Source: Brevibacterium sp. CCUG 69071
GTDB lineage: Bacteria; Actinomycetota; Actinomycetes; Actinomycetales; Brevibacteriaceae
Direction of reading: 5' to 3'
DNA: 64,000 bases
Assembly: GCF_021023135.1 (NCBI RefSeq)
Contig: NZ_PGFV01000005.1
Coordinates: forward strand, 186,001-250,000
A program made the translations under genes and the position numbers. Below are positions 27,918-37,043 of this stretch, piece after piece. Each line of letters begins with the position of its first letter. Position 1 is the first letter of the stretch. Under the pieces are notes generated by a model, which was not told where the DNA came from, ran no database searches, and saw only the letters and a program-made list of their open reading frames with translations.

Positions 27918-28406
27918 ATGGAACTCTTGGCCACGATCGAGATCCCGCGCGGTTCGCGCAACAAGTACGAAGTCGATCATGAGACCGGTCGGGTGAAGCT
28001 CGACCGCTACCTCTACACGTCGATGCAGTACCCCGCCGACTACGGCTTCATCGAGGACACCCTCGGCAATGACGGCGACCCTCTCGACGTGCTCGTGCTG
28101 CTGACCGAGCCGCTGTTCCCCGGCGTGCTCGTCGACGTCCGGCCCATCGGCATGTTCCAGATGGAGGACGAGGCAGGCGGCGACGACAAGGTCCTCGCCG
28201 TTCCCGCCGGCGATCCCCGCTGGGAGGGCTTCGGCGACATCGGCGATGTCGACAAGTTCACCCTCGACTCGATCGAGCACTTCTTCACCCGGTACAAAGA
28301 TCTCGAGCCCGGCAAGTTCGTCAAGGGATCGAGCTGGGTCGGCCGTGAGGCCGCCGAGGCCGAGGTCAACGCCTCGATCGAGCGCTTCAAGGCCGAGGGG
28401 CACTGA
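27918..28406 (+). CDS. ppa: Inorganic pyrophosphatase
   Basis: Hydrolyses pyrophosphate in the cytoplasm and so drives biosynthetic reactions. The 162-residue family I enzyme has [27 protein letters not shown] and the metal-binding GDPLDVLVL, ending [23 protein letters not shown] precedes the ATG. It is divergent from dacB, as in many actinobacteria, and is followed by an intrinsic terminator. Confidence 0.96.
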   Translation: MELLATIEIPRGSRNKYEVDHETGRVKLDRYLYTSMQYPADYGFIEDTLGNDGDPLDVLVLLTEPLFPGVLVDVRPIGMFQMEDEAGGDDKVLAVPAGDPRWEGFGDIGDVDKFTLDSIEHFFTRYKDLEPGKFVKGSSWVGREAAEAEVNASIERFKAEGH

Positions 28407-28484
28407 GGCTCGACACGCCCAGCCGCGACCGCTGAGTCGCGGTTGGCGCAGTGACACCTGCGTAGCGCTGTTCGCGCTGCGACG

Positions 28485-28523
28485 ACCGCCCGGACGTTGA
28501 ACGTCCGGGCGGTTTTCTGTTTT
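28485..28523 (+). terminator. Rho-independent terminator after ppa
   Basis: Perfect 14-base arms (28485-28498 and 28500-28513) form a GC-rich stem, which melts at the centre to leave a small loop. It is followed by TTTTCTGTTTT. Confidence 0.93.
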
Positions 28524-28601
28524 GCGCCGGCTGTGGGCGCGTCTCGGGTGCGGCGCGGTCGTGGCCTCGGGGTGTGCGGCCGTGGTCTCGATCACAATTT
28601 C

Positions 28602-28620
28602 TTAGGTGAGCCTAATGGGA
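28602..28620 (+). promoter_or_regulatory. DtxR/IdeR-type iron box candidate
   Basis: TTAGGTGAGCCTAATGGGA matches the 19-bp DtxR consensus TTAGGTTAGCCTAACCTAA at about 14 positions, with a perfect left half. It lies 32-50 bp before the following start codon, a usual position for iron-dependent repression. Confidence 0.5.
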
Positions 28621-28651
28621 AGTGTGAGCCAGGTTATGCGATTGTCGAGTC

Positions 28652-29296
28652 ATGAAACTCGATCATGTGTCATTCGCCAGTGAACCCGATGGCTACCAGG
28701 CAACGGCCGAGAGGATCTCGGAGCGGCTCGGTGTGGTTCCCTACGACGGCGGTGTGCATCCTCGATTCGGCACCAGAAATCTGATCTTCCCCCTCGCGAA
28801 CGGCCACTACCTCGAAGTCGTCGAAGCCTTGGAGCACCCGGCCGCGCTGTCAACACCCTTCGGTCAGGCGGTTCGGGCGCGGTCCGAACTCGGCGGCGGC
28901 TGGATGGGCTGGTGTGTTTCGGTCGATGACCTCACCGAAGTCGAGACCCGCCTTGAACGCAAGGCAGTCGACGGCAACCGCACACCGGAGACCGGCCTCG
29001 AGCTCAGGTGGCTGCAGATCGGAGTCAAGGGGCTCATCGCCGATCCCCAGCTCCCGTTCTTTATCAAGTGGTCCGCCGACTCGTCCCAGCACCCTTCGTC
29101 CCACAAGACCAACGGGGCGGTGGCCATCGACACCCTGCAGATCGCCGGCGATCGCGATCGCCTCCGCGACTGGCTGGGCACCCAGGACGCCAAGCCGATT
29201 CCCGAGATCCACATCGACTGGTCCGCACCCCACGGCACTCCGGGCATCATGTCGGTGAGCTTCGAGACGCAACACAACGGCCTCGTCACCATCTGA
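28652..29296 (+). CDS. Glyoxalase-like (VOC) domain protein, possibly iron-regulated
   Basis: A 214-residue protein similar to the glyoxalase-like family PF13468. Seen: KLDHVSFAS with the metal-type His near residue 5, NLIFPLANGHYLEVVEALEHP, WMGWCVSVDD in the middle, and a second module ending TPGIMSVSFETQHNGLV. Chemistry and substrate are not evident. An iron-box-like sequence lies directly upstream and a bidirectional terminator follows, so it is monocistronic. That promoter links it to iron status, which is unexpected for this family. Confidence 0.8.
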   Translation: MKLDHVSFASEPDGYQATAERISERLGVVPYDGGVHPRFGTRNLIFPLANGHYLEVVEALEHPAALSTPFGQAVRARSELGGGWMGWCVSVDDLTEVETRLERKAVDGNRTPETGLELRWLQIGVKGLIADPQLPFFIKWSADSSQHPSSHKTNGAVAIDTLQIAGDRDRLRDWLGTQDAKPIPEIHIDWSAPHGTPGIMSVSFETQHNGLVTI

Positions 29297-29383
29297 GCCG
29301 TCTGAGGTCCGGTTCCGAGGCCCGCAGACCGGGACTCACGCGTCCCTCACTGTCCGCAGCGCCGGAGAACTCAACCCAACAAG

Positions 29384-29446
29384 CAAGTTCAGGACGATCC
29401 GTGCGGGATTCTATAGTCAGATTCCGCACGGATCGTCCTGAACTTG
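29384..29446. terminator. 23-bp perfect hairpin between convergent genes
   Basis: Arms 29384-29406 and 29424-29446 are perfectly complementary around a 17-base loop. It lies between the VOC gene and the convergent phoX gene and could stop transcription from both sides. Confidence 0.8.
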
Positions 29447-29511
29447 TCTTCAGCGACTGATCCGATCGTCAGACTGCTCCATTCGGCCACATGGCCGGCA
29501 GACTGGCAGGG

Positions 29512-32073
29512 TCACTCGCCAGTAGTCTCGTCCTCGAACTGAGTGTCCGCTCCGCCTTCGGCTTCGCCTGCCTTCTTGCGCTTCATGTGCGCGGCGGTGG
29601 CCATAGCACCGCCGGCGGCCAGCAGACCCGCACCGCCGCCGAGCAGCGGAAGCGTGCTGTCCGAACCGGTCCACGGCAATTCGCCGCCGTCCGAGCCGCC
29701 GGAACTCGAACCTCCGCCGTTCGAGCCTCCTCCGGAGCCTCCGCTCGCGTTCCCGCCGGAACCCGAACCTGAACCGCCCGAACCGCCCGAACCCGAGCCG
29801 CCGGAGCTGCTCGATCCGTCCGAGTTCGATGCCGCGCCCGCAGCGGCGGCATCCTTCGCGCCGTCCTGTGAGCCGGCCTTCGAACCGGTGCTGTCGGCAG
29901 ACGAACCGTCCTTCGACCCGTCGTCACCGCCGGATTCGTTCGCAGACCCGTCCTTGTCGGCCGAGCCGCCGTCGGCACCGTCGGACCCGTCCGCGTCGGC
30001 GTCCTTGTCATCCGGGTCCTCCGGCGGATCGGTCGGGGTCTCGCCGCTGCCCTTGATCACCTGCACGACCGTGGGCCGCGGGAGGGCTGCCTTGCCGCCA
30101 TCGACGTCGGTCTCGTCGACGTAGTCGGGGAACTGCGAGTGCTGATCGGACCATTCGCCGTCTTCGCCGGGGTGCTGGACGGCGACGAACGCCGAGGCGT
30201 AGGAGTCGTGGACGAGCGGTCCGCAGACTTCGGCCTCACGCGGCACGGAGAGGAACTGCTCGACGCGTCCGCGCTGGTCACCGTCGATCGTGACCTTGAA
30301 CAGCCCATCGCAGTAGCCGATGCCGTCTGGGGCGCCGTCGGTCGAGATCCACAGGTTGCCTGCGGAGTCGAAGGCGACGTTGTCGGGGCACGAGATCGGC
30401 GAGACCTGATCGACGGGGAATCCCGAGAAGTAGGTCTGATCGCCCTGCTTCGGGTCTCCGCAGACCATCAGCAGGGTCCAGTCGAATTCGGTCCCGGTGT
30501 GGTCTCCCCCGCGTTCGGTGATCTCGACGATGTGGCCGTCGCGGTTCTCCGTCCGCGGATTGGCCTCGTCGACTCCGGCCTTGCCTTCGGTGCCGCGGGC
30601 GTCGTTGTTCGTGCACGCCACGTAGATCTTGCCGTTGACCGGGTTGGGTTCGACATCCTCGCAGCGGTCCATCTTCGTCGGCCCCACCTTGTCGGCGGCC
30701 AGACGGGTGTGCACGAGCACCTCGGCGACGGACATGCCCGCCACCTGCGACTTGCCGCCCTTGATCAGCGGCAGCCACTTTCCGGATCCGTCGAACTCCC
30801 CGTCGGAGGGCACGGCACCGGAGCCGTCGATCTCGTCCTTCGGCGAGTTTCCGGTGAACTTCGCGACGAACAGGTCACCCTCGGTCAGCAGGGTGAGGTT
30901 GTGGTCGAGATCGCCCTCGACGTACTTGCCCTTCGAGACGAACTTGTAGAGGTAGTCGAACTTCTCGTCGTCGCCCATATAGGCCACGGCCTGCCCGGAT
31001 TCGGCGATGCGGACATTGGCGCCCTCGTGCTTGAGACGGCCCATGTTCGTGTGCTTGCGGGGTGTGGAGTCCGGGTTGCGGGGGTCGACTTCGACGATCC
31101 ACCCGAACCGGTTGGCCTCATTGGCGTATCCGGCATTGTTCGTGTCGAAGCGGTCTTCATCGGCCTCCCAGCCGTTGGCCGATTCCTCATCGGCAAGTCC
31201 GTAGCGCTTGTCCGCCGCCGAGGTGCCCGGCGCCCGGAAGTAGGAGTTGAAGTTCTCCTCGCCGGAGAGCAGGGTGCCCCAGGGAGTCAGCCCGCCCGAA
31301 CAGTTGCCCAGGGTGCCCTGCGCCTTGTCGCCGTTCGGGTAGTCCTTGGTGCGCAGCAGATCGGATCCGGCGGCGGGGCCGGTGAAGGCGTATTCGGTGT
31401 CGATGAGGAAGCGCCGATTGTGCTTGCCGTTGACATCGACCTTCCACGGGGACTTCTCGTCGTCGCGGACCAGGTCGATGACGGTCAGGCCGTGGGCGTT
31501 GCGGCTGATCTCCCGCTGCGTGGCCGCATCCATCGACTCGGGGTACATGATCGCGTCGTTCGTGTATTCCTGGTTGGCGAAGAGGATCGCCGTGTTGCCG
31601 TCGCCGTCCTCGTCGACCTGGATCGAGAGGTAGTCGTTGTTGTAGCCGAACTGGCGGCGCTGGGCCTCGACGCTCTGGTTCTCGGGGTCGAACTTCGGTG
31701 CGTCCGGGAACAGGGGGTCGCCCCAGCGGACGATCGGATGCCAGGAGTAGCCGTCGGGGACGATGAACTTGTCGACTTCGTGCTGGACCGGATCGATCGC
31801 GGTGAAGTCGAGGCTGCCGCCCGCGGTGCCGGCTGCTGCGGCGGCCTGTGCGCTGGGGCTCGGTGCCGTGGTCACGGCGACGGCGAGCGCACCGGCCGCG
31901 GAGACGCCCAGCATGGCGCGTCGCGAGAGCTGGGCTCCCACGATGTCACGGAAGTAGCCGTTGGCGGAGGTGTTGCAGGTGGCCTTGATGCAGGCGTTTC
32001 CGCACTTGAGTGCGCAGGTGACGGGGCTTCGCTTTCCCTTCACATGGCCGGCCATGGGCAGAAGTTCACGCAT
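29512..32073 (-). CDS. phoX: Tat-exported PhoX-family alkaline phosphatase with LPxTG-like anchor
   Basis: PhoX enzymes are calcium/iron phosphatases that release phosphate from esters outside the cell. The 853-residue protein begins with the conserved actinobacterial PhoX leader (GKRSPVTC, CGNAC, NGYFRDI), then a Tat motif SRRAMLG near residue 51 and an Ala-rich hydrophobic stretch. The beta-propeller body holds YGFxDEES-like, LSGEENFNSYF, HEGANVRIAESG and CEDVEPNP segments. The end is unusual: about 100 Ser/Gly/Asp-rich residues, LPWTG (799-803, bases 29665-29679), a hydrophobic helix, KRKK and a 19-residue acidic tail, which resembles a sortase anchor. GAGGAG precedes the ATG; a PHO-box-like repeat lies 75 bp upstream. 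Confidence 0.92.
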   Translation of the reverse strand: MRELLPMAGHVKGKRSPVTCALKCGNACIKATCNTSANGYFRDIVGAQLSRRAMLGVSAAGALAVAVTTAPSPSAQAAAAAGTAGGSLDFTAIDPVQHEVDKFIVPDGYSWHPIVRWGDPLFPDAPKFDPENQSVEAQRRQFGYNNDYLSIQVDEDGDGNTAILFANQEYTNDAIMYPESMDAATQREISRNAHGLTVIDLVRDDEKSPWKVDVNGKHNRRFLIDTEYAFTGPAAGSDLLRTKDYPNGDKAQGTLGNCSGGLTPWGTLLSGEENFNSYFRAPGTSAADKRYGLADEESANGWEADEDRFDTNNAGYANEANRFGWIVEVDPRNPDSTPRKHTNMGRLKHEGANVRIAESGQAVAYMGDDEKFDYLYKFVSKGKYVEGDLDHNLTLLTEGDLFVAKFTGNSPKDEIDGSGAVPSDGEFDGSGKWLPLIKGGKSQVAGMSVAEVLVHTRLAADKVGPTKMDRCEDVEPNPVNGKIYVACTNNDARGTEGKAGVDEANPRTENRDGHIVEITERGGDHTGTEFDWTLLMVCGDPKQGDQTYFSGFPVDQVSPISCPDNVAFDSAGNLWISTDGAPDGIGYCDGLFKVTIDGDQRGRVEQFLSVPREAEVCGPLVHDSYASAFVAVQHPGEDGEWSDQHSQFPDYVDETDVDGGKAALPRPTVVQVIKGSGETPTDPPEDPDDKDADADGSDGADGGSADKDGSANESGGDDGSKDGSSADSTGSKAGSQDGAKDAAAAGAASNSDGSSSSGGSGSGGSGGSGSGSGGNASGGSGGGSNGGGSSSGGSDGGELPWTGSDSTLPLLGGGAGLLAAGGAMATAAHMKRKKAGEAEGGADTQFEDETTGE

Positions 32074-32147
32074 CGATTATCTCCTCGCAACGGTTCTGGT
32101 GAGTCACTCGATCGAGACTTCCAGCGTCAACTTGCCCGGGCGCTACC

Positions 32148-32169
32148 CGTCGGTGAACCGTGAGTGAAT
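32148..32169 (-). promoter_or_regulatory. PHO-box-like direct repeats upstream of phoX
   Basis: On the minus strand two adjacent 11-base units read ATTCACTCACG and GTTCACCGACG, matching the GTTCACC-type direct repeats bound by PhoP in streptomycetes. They lie 75-96 bp before the phoX start. A TTGACG (32125-32130) just downstream may be the -35 element. Phosphate-starvation control by PhoR-PhoP is inferred. Confidence 0.6.
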
Positions 32170-32250
32170 CCCCGCGGAGCAGTAGATTTCGTCAGGGAAA
32201 CTTTGTCTAAAGCCTCAGCGGCGTCGGGCTCGCCGATTTCGTCTATAGCT

Positions 32251-33012
32251 TCAGCGACTGTCGACGAGGGTGAGCACGCCGGGAACGAGGAAGCCGACCG
32301 CGTCGATGATGAAGTGCGCCCACACGAGCGGCATCAGCCGCCCCCGGCGCATGAAGTACCAGCCGAAGATGAGACCCATCGCGACGTTGCCGATGAATGG
32401 CCCGATCCCCTGATACAGGTGATAGCTGGCGCGGAAGACTGCAAGGCCGATGATGATCGTCCACGGCCCGTACCCGAGCCGGCGCAGGCGTTCGGCGCCG
32501 AAGCCGAAGATGATGACCTCTTCGAGGATGCCGTTCTTCGCGGCCGCGAGGAGGAGCACCGGAACCGTCCACCAATGGTCGCCGAGGTTGGCCGGCTGAA
32601 CCTCGGCGGTGATCCCGAGTGCCCTGCCGCCCGCGTAGACCCCGAGGGTGCCGATGCCGATGATGAGGAAGATCAGCGTGCCCTGACCGAGGTCCCGGAC
32701 CCGGTGACCGTCGACGCCGAGGCGGGCGCTCAGGTGCCCGGCGCCCTGGTCCCTGGTCAGCAGGTAGAGGGCGAGGGCGACGGGCACCAGGGTGAAGCCG
32801 ATGTCGAACAGCTGGTAGATCAGGTCGAAGCCGGGCCGCGGGTTCAGCGAGGTGTTGAGCTTGGCCTGGGCATCGCTGATCGGCCCGCGGGTGGAGATGT
32901 CGGCAAGCCGGACGATCGCGTAGATCGCCGACTGACCCAGCGACAGCGCCGCAACGAGACCGAGCTCGAACCACAGGCGCTTCTTCTCCTGGGGTTCGAG
33001 CTCGGTCATCAT
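32251..33012 (-). CDS. CPBP-family intramembrane metalloprotease
   Basis: A 253-residue membrane protein of the CAAX-protease/bacteriocin-processing (CPBP, Abi) family, with about seven hydrophobic segments. The catalytic elements are visible: NGILEEVIIFGFGAERL (Glu-Glu then Arg), FRASYHLYQG (His) and WAHFIIDAVG (His-x3-Asp). ATG at 33012 is preceded by GTGGGAT; GTG at 33021 is an alternative. Its target is unknown. It lies 35 bp after the RND permease gene on the same strand and may share its transcript. Confidence 0.85.
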   Translation of the reverse strand: MMTELEPQEKKRLWFELGLVAALSLGQSAIYAIVRLADISTRGPISDAQAKLNTSLNPRPGFDLIYQLFDIGFTLVPVALALYLLTRDQGAGHLSARLGVDGHRVRDLGQGTLIFLIIGIGTLGVYAGGRALGITAEVQPANLGDHWWTVPVLLLAAAKNGILEEVIIFGFGAERLRRLGYGPWTIIIGLAVFRASYHLYQGIGPFIGNVAMGLIFGWYFMRRGRLMPLVWAHFIIDAVGFLVPGVLTLVDSR

Positions 33013-33047
33013 GGATCCCACTGTAGCGGCACGGGAGGGTGCCTGAG

Positions 33048-36000
33048 TCAGTGCTTCGGTTCGTCCTCCGGCCCACGATCCCGTGCATCCGAGTCAGGCG
33101 CGTCCGTGCTGGGCACATCAGTGTCAGGCGCCGCCTCGGTGCGGGCGGCCTCGGTGGGGGCGGCCTCGGTGGGGGCCGCCTCAGTGTCCCGGCGCTCCTG
33201 CGTCGCGCCGTTCCCCGACGCCGAGGCGGTTGTCGAGGACCGCTGTGACCGTGCGTTCGCGGTCTCGGCGGCTCGCGCCTCGGCGACGTCGAGGACCTGC
33301 CCGCGAGCGAGGTTCTTCACGTACTTCTTCTCCGCCCGGCGTTCCTTGACTCCTTCGAGGAGGAGGTAGAGGACGGGGACGAGGATGAGCGTGAGCAGCG
33401 TCGAGCTGACGAGTCCGCCGATGACGACGATGGCCAGCGGTTTGGAGATGAACACTCCTCCGCCGGTCAGCCCCAGGGCCATCGGAATGAGCGCGAAGAT
33501 CGTCGCCGCCGCGGTCATCAGGATCGGCCGGTAACGCAGCCGGGCACCGTGGACGATGGCCGTGCGCAGTTCGACTCCGCGGGCTCGGAAGTGGTTGATG
33601 AGGTCGATGAGCACGATCGCATTCGTCACCACGATGCCGATGAGCATGAGCAGACCGATCATCGAGGTCAGACCCAGCGGGGTGTCCGTGAGCAGTGAGA
33701 GCGCGATCGAACCCGTCGCCGCGAACGGAATCGAGACGAGCAGGATCAGCGGCTGCAGCAGCGACTTGAAGGTCGCGACCATGATGACGAAGACGATGAG
33801 GATCGCCGCGAGCATCGCCAGACCCAGCTGTGAGAACGCCTCGTTCTGCTCCTGCGTGGCTCCGCCGGTGTCGACGGAGACCGAATCGGGCAGATCGAGC
33901 TCGTCGAGGGCACTCTGCACGTTCGTCGACACGGTGCCCAGGTCATCGCCCTCCGGCGTCACAGACACGGTGGTCGAACGCTGCGAATCCGTGTGGCGGA
34001 TCGTCGGTGCGGTCTTGACCTCCTTGACCTCGGCTACGTCATCGAGCTTGATGAACCGCGGTTCCGCGGTCGGAGCTGGCGCCCCGGCGTTGGCTCCGGG
34101 ATCGGCCGCAGCGCCGGCACCGCCACCGGCGCCTCCTGCACCCTCGGCAGCACCTCCGCCTGCACCCCCGGCCGAACCGGCACCGCCGGCTCCACCCGCG
34201 GCACCACCGGCGTCGGCAGCACCCGCGCCACCGGCCCCGCCGGCTGCACCCGCGTCGCCGCCGGCTCCGGCGTCACCGCCGGTCGGCGTCGTCTCCTTGG
34301 GCTTGCCGGGGATCTTGAGATCGCGCAGCTTCTCGACGGTGTCGGCATTGCGGTCGAAGAGCAGCACCGAATGCGAGACATCGTCGATGACGACCTCTCC
34401 GAGGTTCTGCCCATGCATCGCCCGCTGCACGTACTGGCCGATCGAGGCCTCGGTGAGGTTCTCCTCGGCGGCCTTCTTGTGGTCGACCTTGACCTCGATG
34501 ACGGGCTGGACCGCCTCGACATCGCTGGTCACCGACTGGGCGCCGTCGATGCCTTCGAGTTTGTCGGTCACCTCGTTCGTCGCGTCCTCGAGCTCCTTGG
34601 GTTCCGAGGCGGAGAGCGTGACGTCGATGGTCTGCGCACCGGGTGCCGAGGTCTGGCTCTGCACCTCGACCTGCCCGACGTCCTCAAGACCGTCGAACTC
34701 ATCCTGCAGCTGGTTGGAGATCGACTCCGCGGAGACTCCGGACTTCGAGTTGACGATATAGGTTCCCGTGATCGAGGAGTCGTCGGTGAACCCGAAGGTG
34801 GTGCCGCCCAGGGACAGCTGGTAGTTGTCGACGTCGCCGTCGTCTTCGAGGATCTTCTCCACGGGTTCGGCCTGCTTCGAGGCTTCCTCGAGAGAGGTGC
34901 CCGGATCGAAGGTCTGGGAGACCTGCAGGGAGTCCTGACCGGTGTCGCCGAAGAGCTCAGTCTTCAGCTGCGGGACCATCGCCCCGGTGCCGATGAGGAT
35001 GAGCACTGCGACGAGGATCATCACCACCGGGTGTTTGGTGGAGAAGCCGATGACCGGCATATAGGTCTTCTGCAGCCGGGTGACCGGCGAGCGCATTCCG
35101 GCGAGTTCGTCGACCTCGACGGTGCCGTCCTCGCTCTCGCCGTAGCGGGGTCCCTCGGTGGCCACAGTTCCCTGGCCCGGCACCGAGGCGGTCGTCTCAG
35201 CGCCCGTGGGCGCGCCGATCGAGGCAGTCGCCCCGGTCGAAGCCGCGGCCCGCGCATCCGACGTGGACCGCGCGTCCGAGGTGGACCCCGCACCCGCCTC
35301 GGCGCCGGTGGAGGTCTCATCGTGTCGCCCGGTGGCGAAGATGCTGTGCTTCTTCTCCGCCTTCTTCGCAGCTTTCCTCTCGCTGCGCCACTCGGAGAGC
35401 ATGGACTTCCGGTCGCGACGGATCTCGGCCTTCTCCGCACGGGTGAGCTTGACCTTGGCCTCACGCTGGCGCAGGAACCAGTAGGCGAGCACCGGCACAA
35501 TGGTCAGCGCCACGAACAGGCTCGAGAGCAGCGCGATCGTCGCGGTCAGGGCGAAGGGCCGGAACATCTCCCCCGTCTGCCCGGACACGAACGCCAGGGG
35601 CAGGAACACGGCCACGGTGGTCAGGGTCGAGGCGGTGATGGCGCCGGCGACCTCGGAGACCGCGGCGAGGATGTTGGAGAATTTGTCACCACCCGAGGCA
35701 TGCCGTCGTCGGATCGCCTCGATGACGACGATCGAGTCGTCGACGACGCGGCCGACGGAGATCGTCAGCGCGCCGAGGGTGAGCATATTCAGCGTCTCCC
35801 CGCCCATCCACAGACCGATCAGGGCGATGAGGAGGGAGAGCGGGATCGAGATCGCGGTGATGATCGTCGCCCGCACGGACAGCAGGAAGACGAGGATGAC
35901 GAGGACGGCGAAGATCAGCCCCAGTCCGCCCTCGTTGAGGAGGTCGTGGATGGACTGCTCGATGAACGGCGCCTGGTCGAAGGCGGAGACGAACTCAGTG

Positions 36001-36932
36001 TCATCGCCCATCGACTTCTCGAGCTCGGGCAGCTTATCGGCCACCGCATGGGAGACGTCGACGGTGTTCGCGTCGGATTCCTTCATGATCGAGATCGACA
36101 GGGAGGGCTGTCCGTTGGTCCGCGAGATCGATTCGATGGGGGCGTCGACGAGTTTGACGTCGGCGACGTCGGAGAGCGTGATCGGGTCGTCCTTGCCGCT
36201 GACCACGAGGTCCTTGATGGCATCGACCGAGCGGATGCGGGTGCCGACCTCGACCGGGGCCGTGCCGTCGTCGCCGTTCAGTTCGCCCGCCGAGGTGGGG
36301 ACGCCGTTGGACTGGAGGATGCCGGCGATCTCGTCGAGGCTGGCGCCTTCGTCTTCGAGGTCGTCGCGGCGGATGGTGATCTCGACCTGTTTGGTCTTCT
36401 GCCCGGAGATCATCACCTGGGAGACGCCGTCGATCTTCTTCAGCTCGGGTTCGGCGATGTCGTCGAGGTTGGAGGCGAGCTTGTCCTCATCCGCCTCGGA
36501 GGTCACGGACAGGGCGACGACGGGGATGTCGTCGGTGCCCATCATGTTGACATCGGGTTCGACGCCGTCGGGCAGCTGAGGCTGAACCTGGGCGACCGCT
36601 CGCTGCAGGGCCTTGATGACATCGTCGGAGTCGTCGCCGTACTTCGTACTCACGGTGATCTGCGCACTGCCCGCCGAGGCGGTCGAGGTCATGTCCTCGA
36701 CCTCCGGCAGAGCCGTCAGGGCACCTTCGAGCGGGTCGATGACCTCGGATTCGACGGCCTCCGGAGTGGCTCCTTCGTAGGAGGCGCTGACCGTGGCCTG
36801 TGGGTTCTCGAGGGAGGGGAAGAGCTCCTGCTTGAGGGCTCCGGCACCGATCACACCGAAGATCACGGCGACGACGGAGATGAGTGCGATGAGTGCGCGG
36901 TTCTTCAGGCTCAGGCGGGTCAGAAAACTCAC
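33048..36932 (-). CDS. RND-family efflux permease (HAE1/SwrC-like)
   Basis: A 1294-residue RND transporter. Seen: an N-terminal helix (10-30), ELFPSLENPQATVSASY at the first porter domain, the transmembrane block GGLGLIFAVLVILVFLLSVRATIITA, the proton-relay motif GRVVDDSIVVIEAI in helix 4, and a second half with IGIVVTNAIVLIDLINHFR. Gram-positive members such as Bacillus SwrC export amphiphiles without an outer-membrane partner; none is encoded here. Odd features are a 100-residue charged cytoplasmic insert (about 515-615), a ~70-residue Gly/Ala-rich insert (about 880-952) and a C-terminal tail repeating TEAAP. The start at 36932 is ATG. No regulator lies beside it. Confidence 0.9.
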   Translation of the reverse strand: MSFLTRLSLKNRALIALISVVAVIFGVIGAGALKQELFPSLENPQATVSASYEGATPEAVESEVIDPLEGALTALPEVEDMTSTASAGSAQITVSTKYGDDSDDVIKALQRAVAQVQPQLPDGVEPDVNMMGTDDIPVVALSVTSEADEDKLASNLDDIAEPELKKIDGVSQVMISGQKTKQVEITIRRDDLEDEGASLDEIAGILQSNGVPTSAGELNGDDGTAPVEVGTRIRSVDAIKDLVVSGKDDPITLSDVADVKLVDAPIESISRTNGQPSLSISIMKESDANTVDVSHAVADKLPELEKSMGDDTEFVSAFDQAPFIEQSIHDLLNEGGLGLIFAVLVILVFLLSVRATIITAISIPLSLLIALIGLWMGGETLNMLTLGALTISVGRVVDDSIVVIEAIRRRHASGGDKFSNILAAVSEVAGAITASTLTTVAVFLPLAFVSGQTGEMFRPFALTATIALLSSLFVALTIVPVLAYWFLRQREAKVKLTRAEKAEIRRDRKSMLSEWRSERKAAKKAEKKHSIFATGRHDETSTGAEAGAGSTSDARSTSDARAAASTGATASIGAPTGAETTASVPGQGTVATEGPRYGESEDGTVEVDELAGMRSPVTRLQKTYMPVIGFSTKHPVVMILVAVLILIGTGAMVPQLKTELFGDTGQDSLQVSQTFDPGTSLEEASKQAEPVEKILEDDGDVDNYQLSLGGTTFGFTDDSSITGTYIVNSKSGVSAESISNQLQDEFDGLEDVGQVEVQSQTSAPGAQTIDVTLSASEPKELEDATNEVTDKLEGIDGAQSVTSDVEAVQPVIEVKVDHKKAAEENLTEASIGQYVQRAMHGQNLGEVVIDDVSHSVLLFDRNADTVEKLRDLKIPGKPKETTPTGGDAGAGGDAGAAGGAGGAGAADAGGAAGGAGGAGSAGGAGGGAAEGAGGAGGGAGAAADPGANAGAPAPTAEPRFIKLDDVAEVKEVKTAPTIRHTDSQRSTTVSVTPEGDDLGTVSTNVQSALDELDLPDSVSVDTGGATQEQNEAFSQLGLAMLAAILIVFVIMVATFKSLLQPLILLVSIPFAATGSIALSLLTDTPLGLTSMIGLLMLIGIVVTNAIVLIDLINHFRARGVELRTAIVHGARLRYRPILMTAAATIFALIPMALGLTGGGVFISKPLAIVVIGGLVSSTLLTLILVPVLYLLLEGVKERRAEKKYVKNLARGQVLDVAEARAAETANARSQRSSTTASASGNGATQERRDTEAAPTEAAPTEAARTEAAPDTDVPSTDAPDSDARDRGPEDEPKH

Positions 36933-37043
36933 ATGGGGACTTTCTCTTCGAGGGGCCCGGCGCCGCTGACACGCGCCGACTTCACCATCCTAGTGAGTGT
37001 GAGGTCCACGGCACATGAGGATAACCTGAATTCTCGACGTCCC

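Noticed and set aside
32205-32257. Short direct repeat GTCTAAAGCCTCAGCG / GTCTATAGCTTCAGCG
   Set aside because: Two imperfect 16-base copies beside the CPBP gene end; too short and isolated to interpret.
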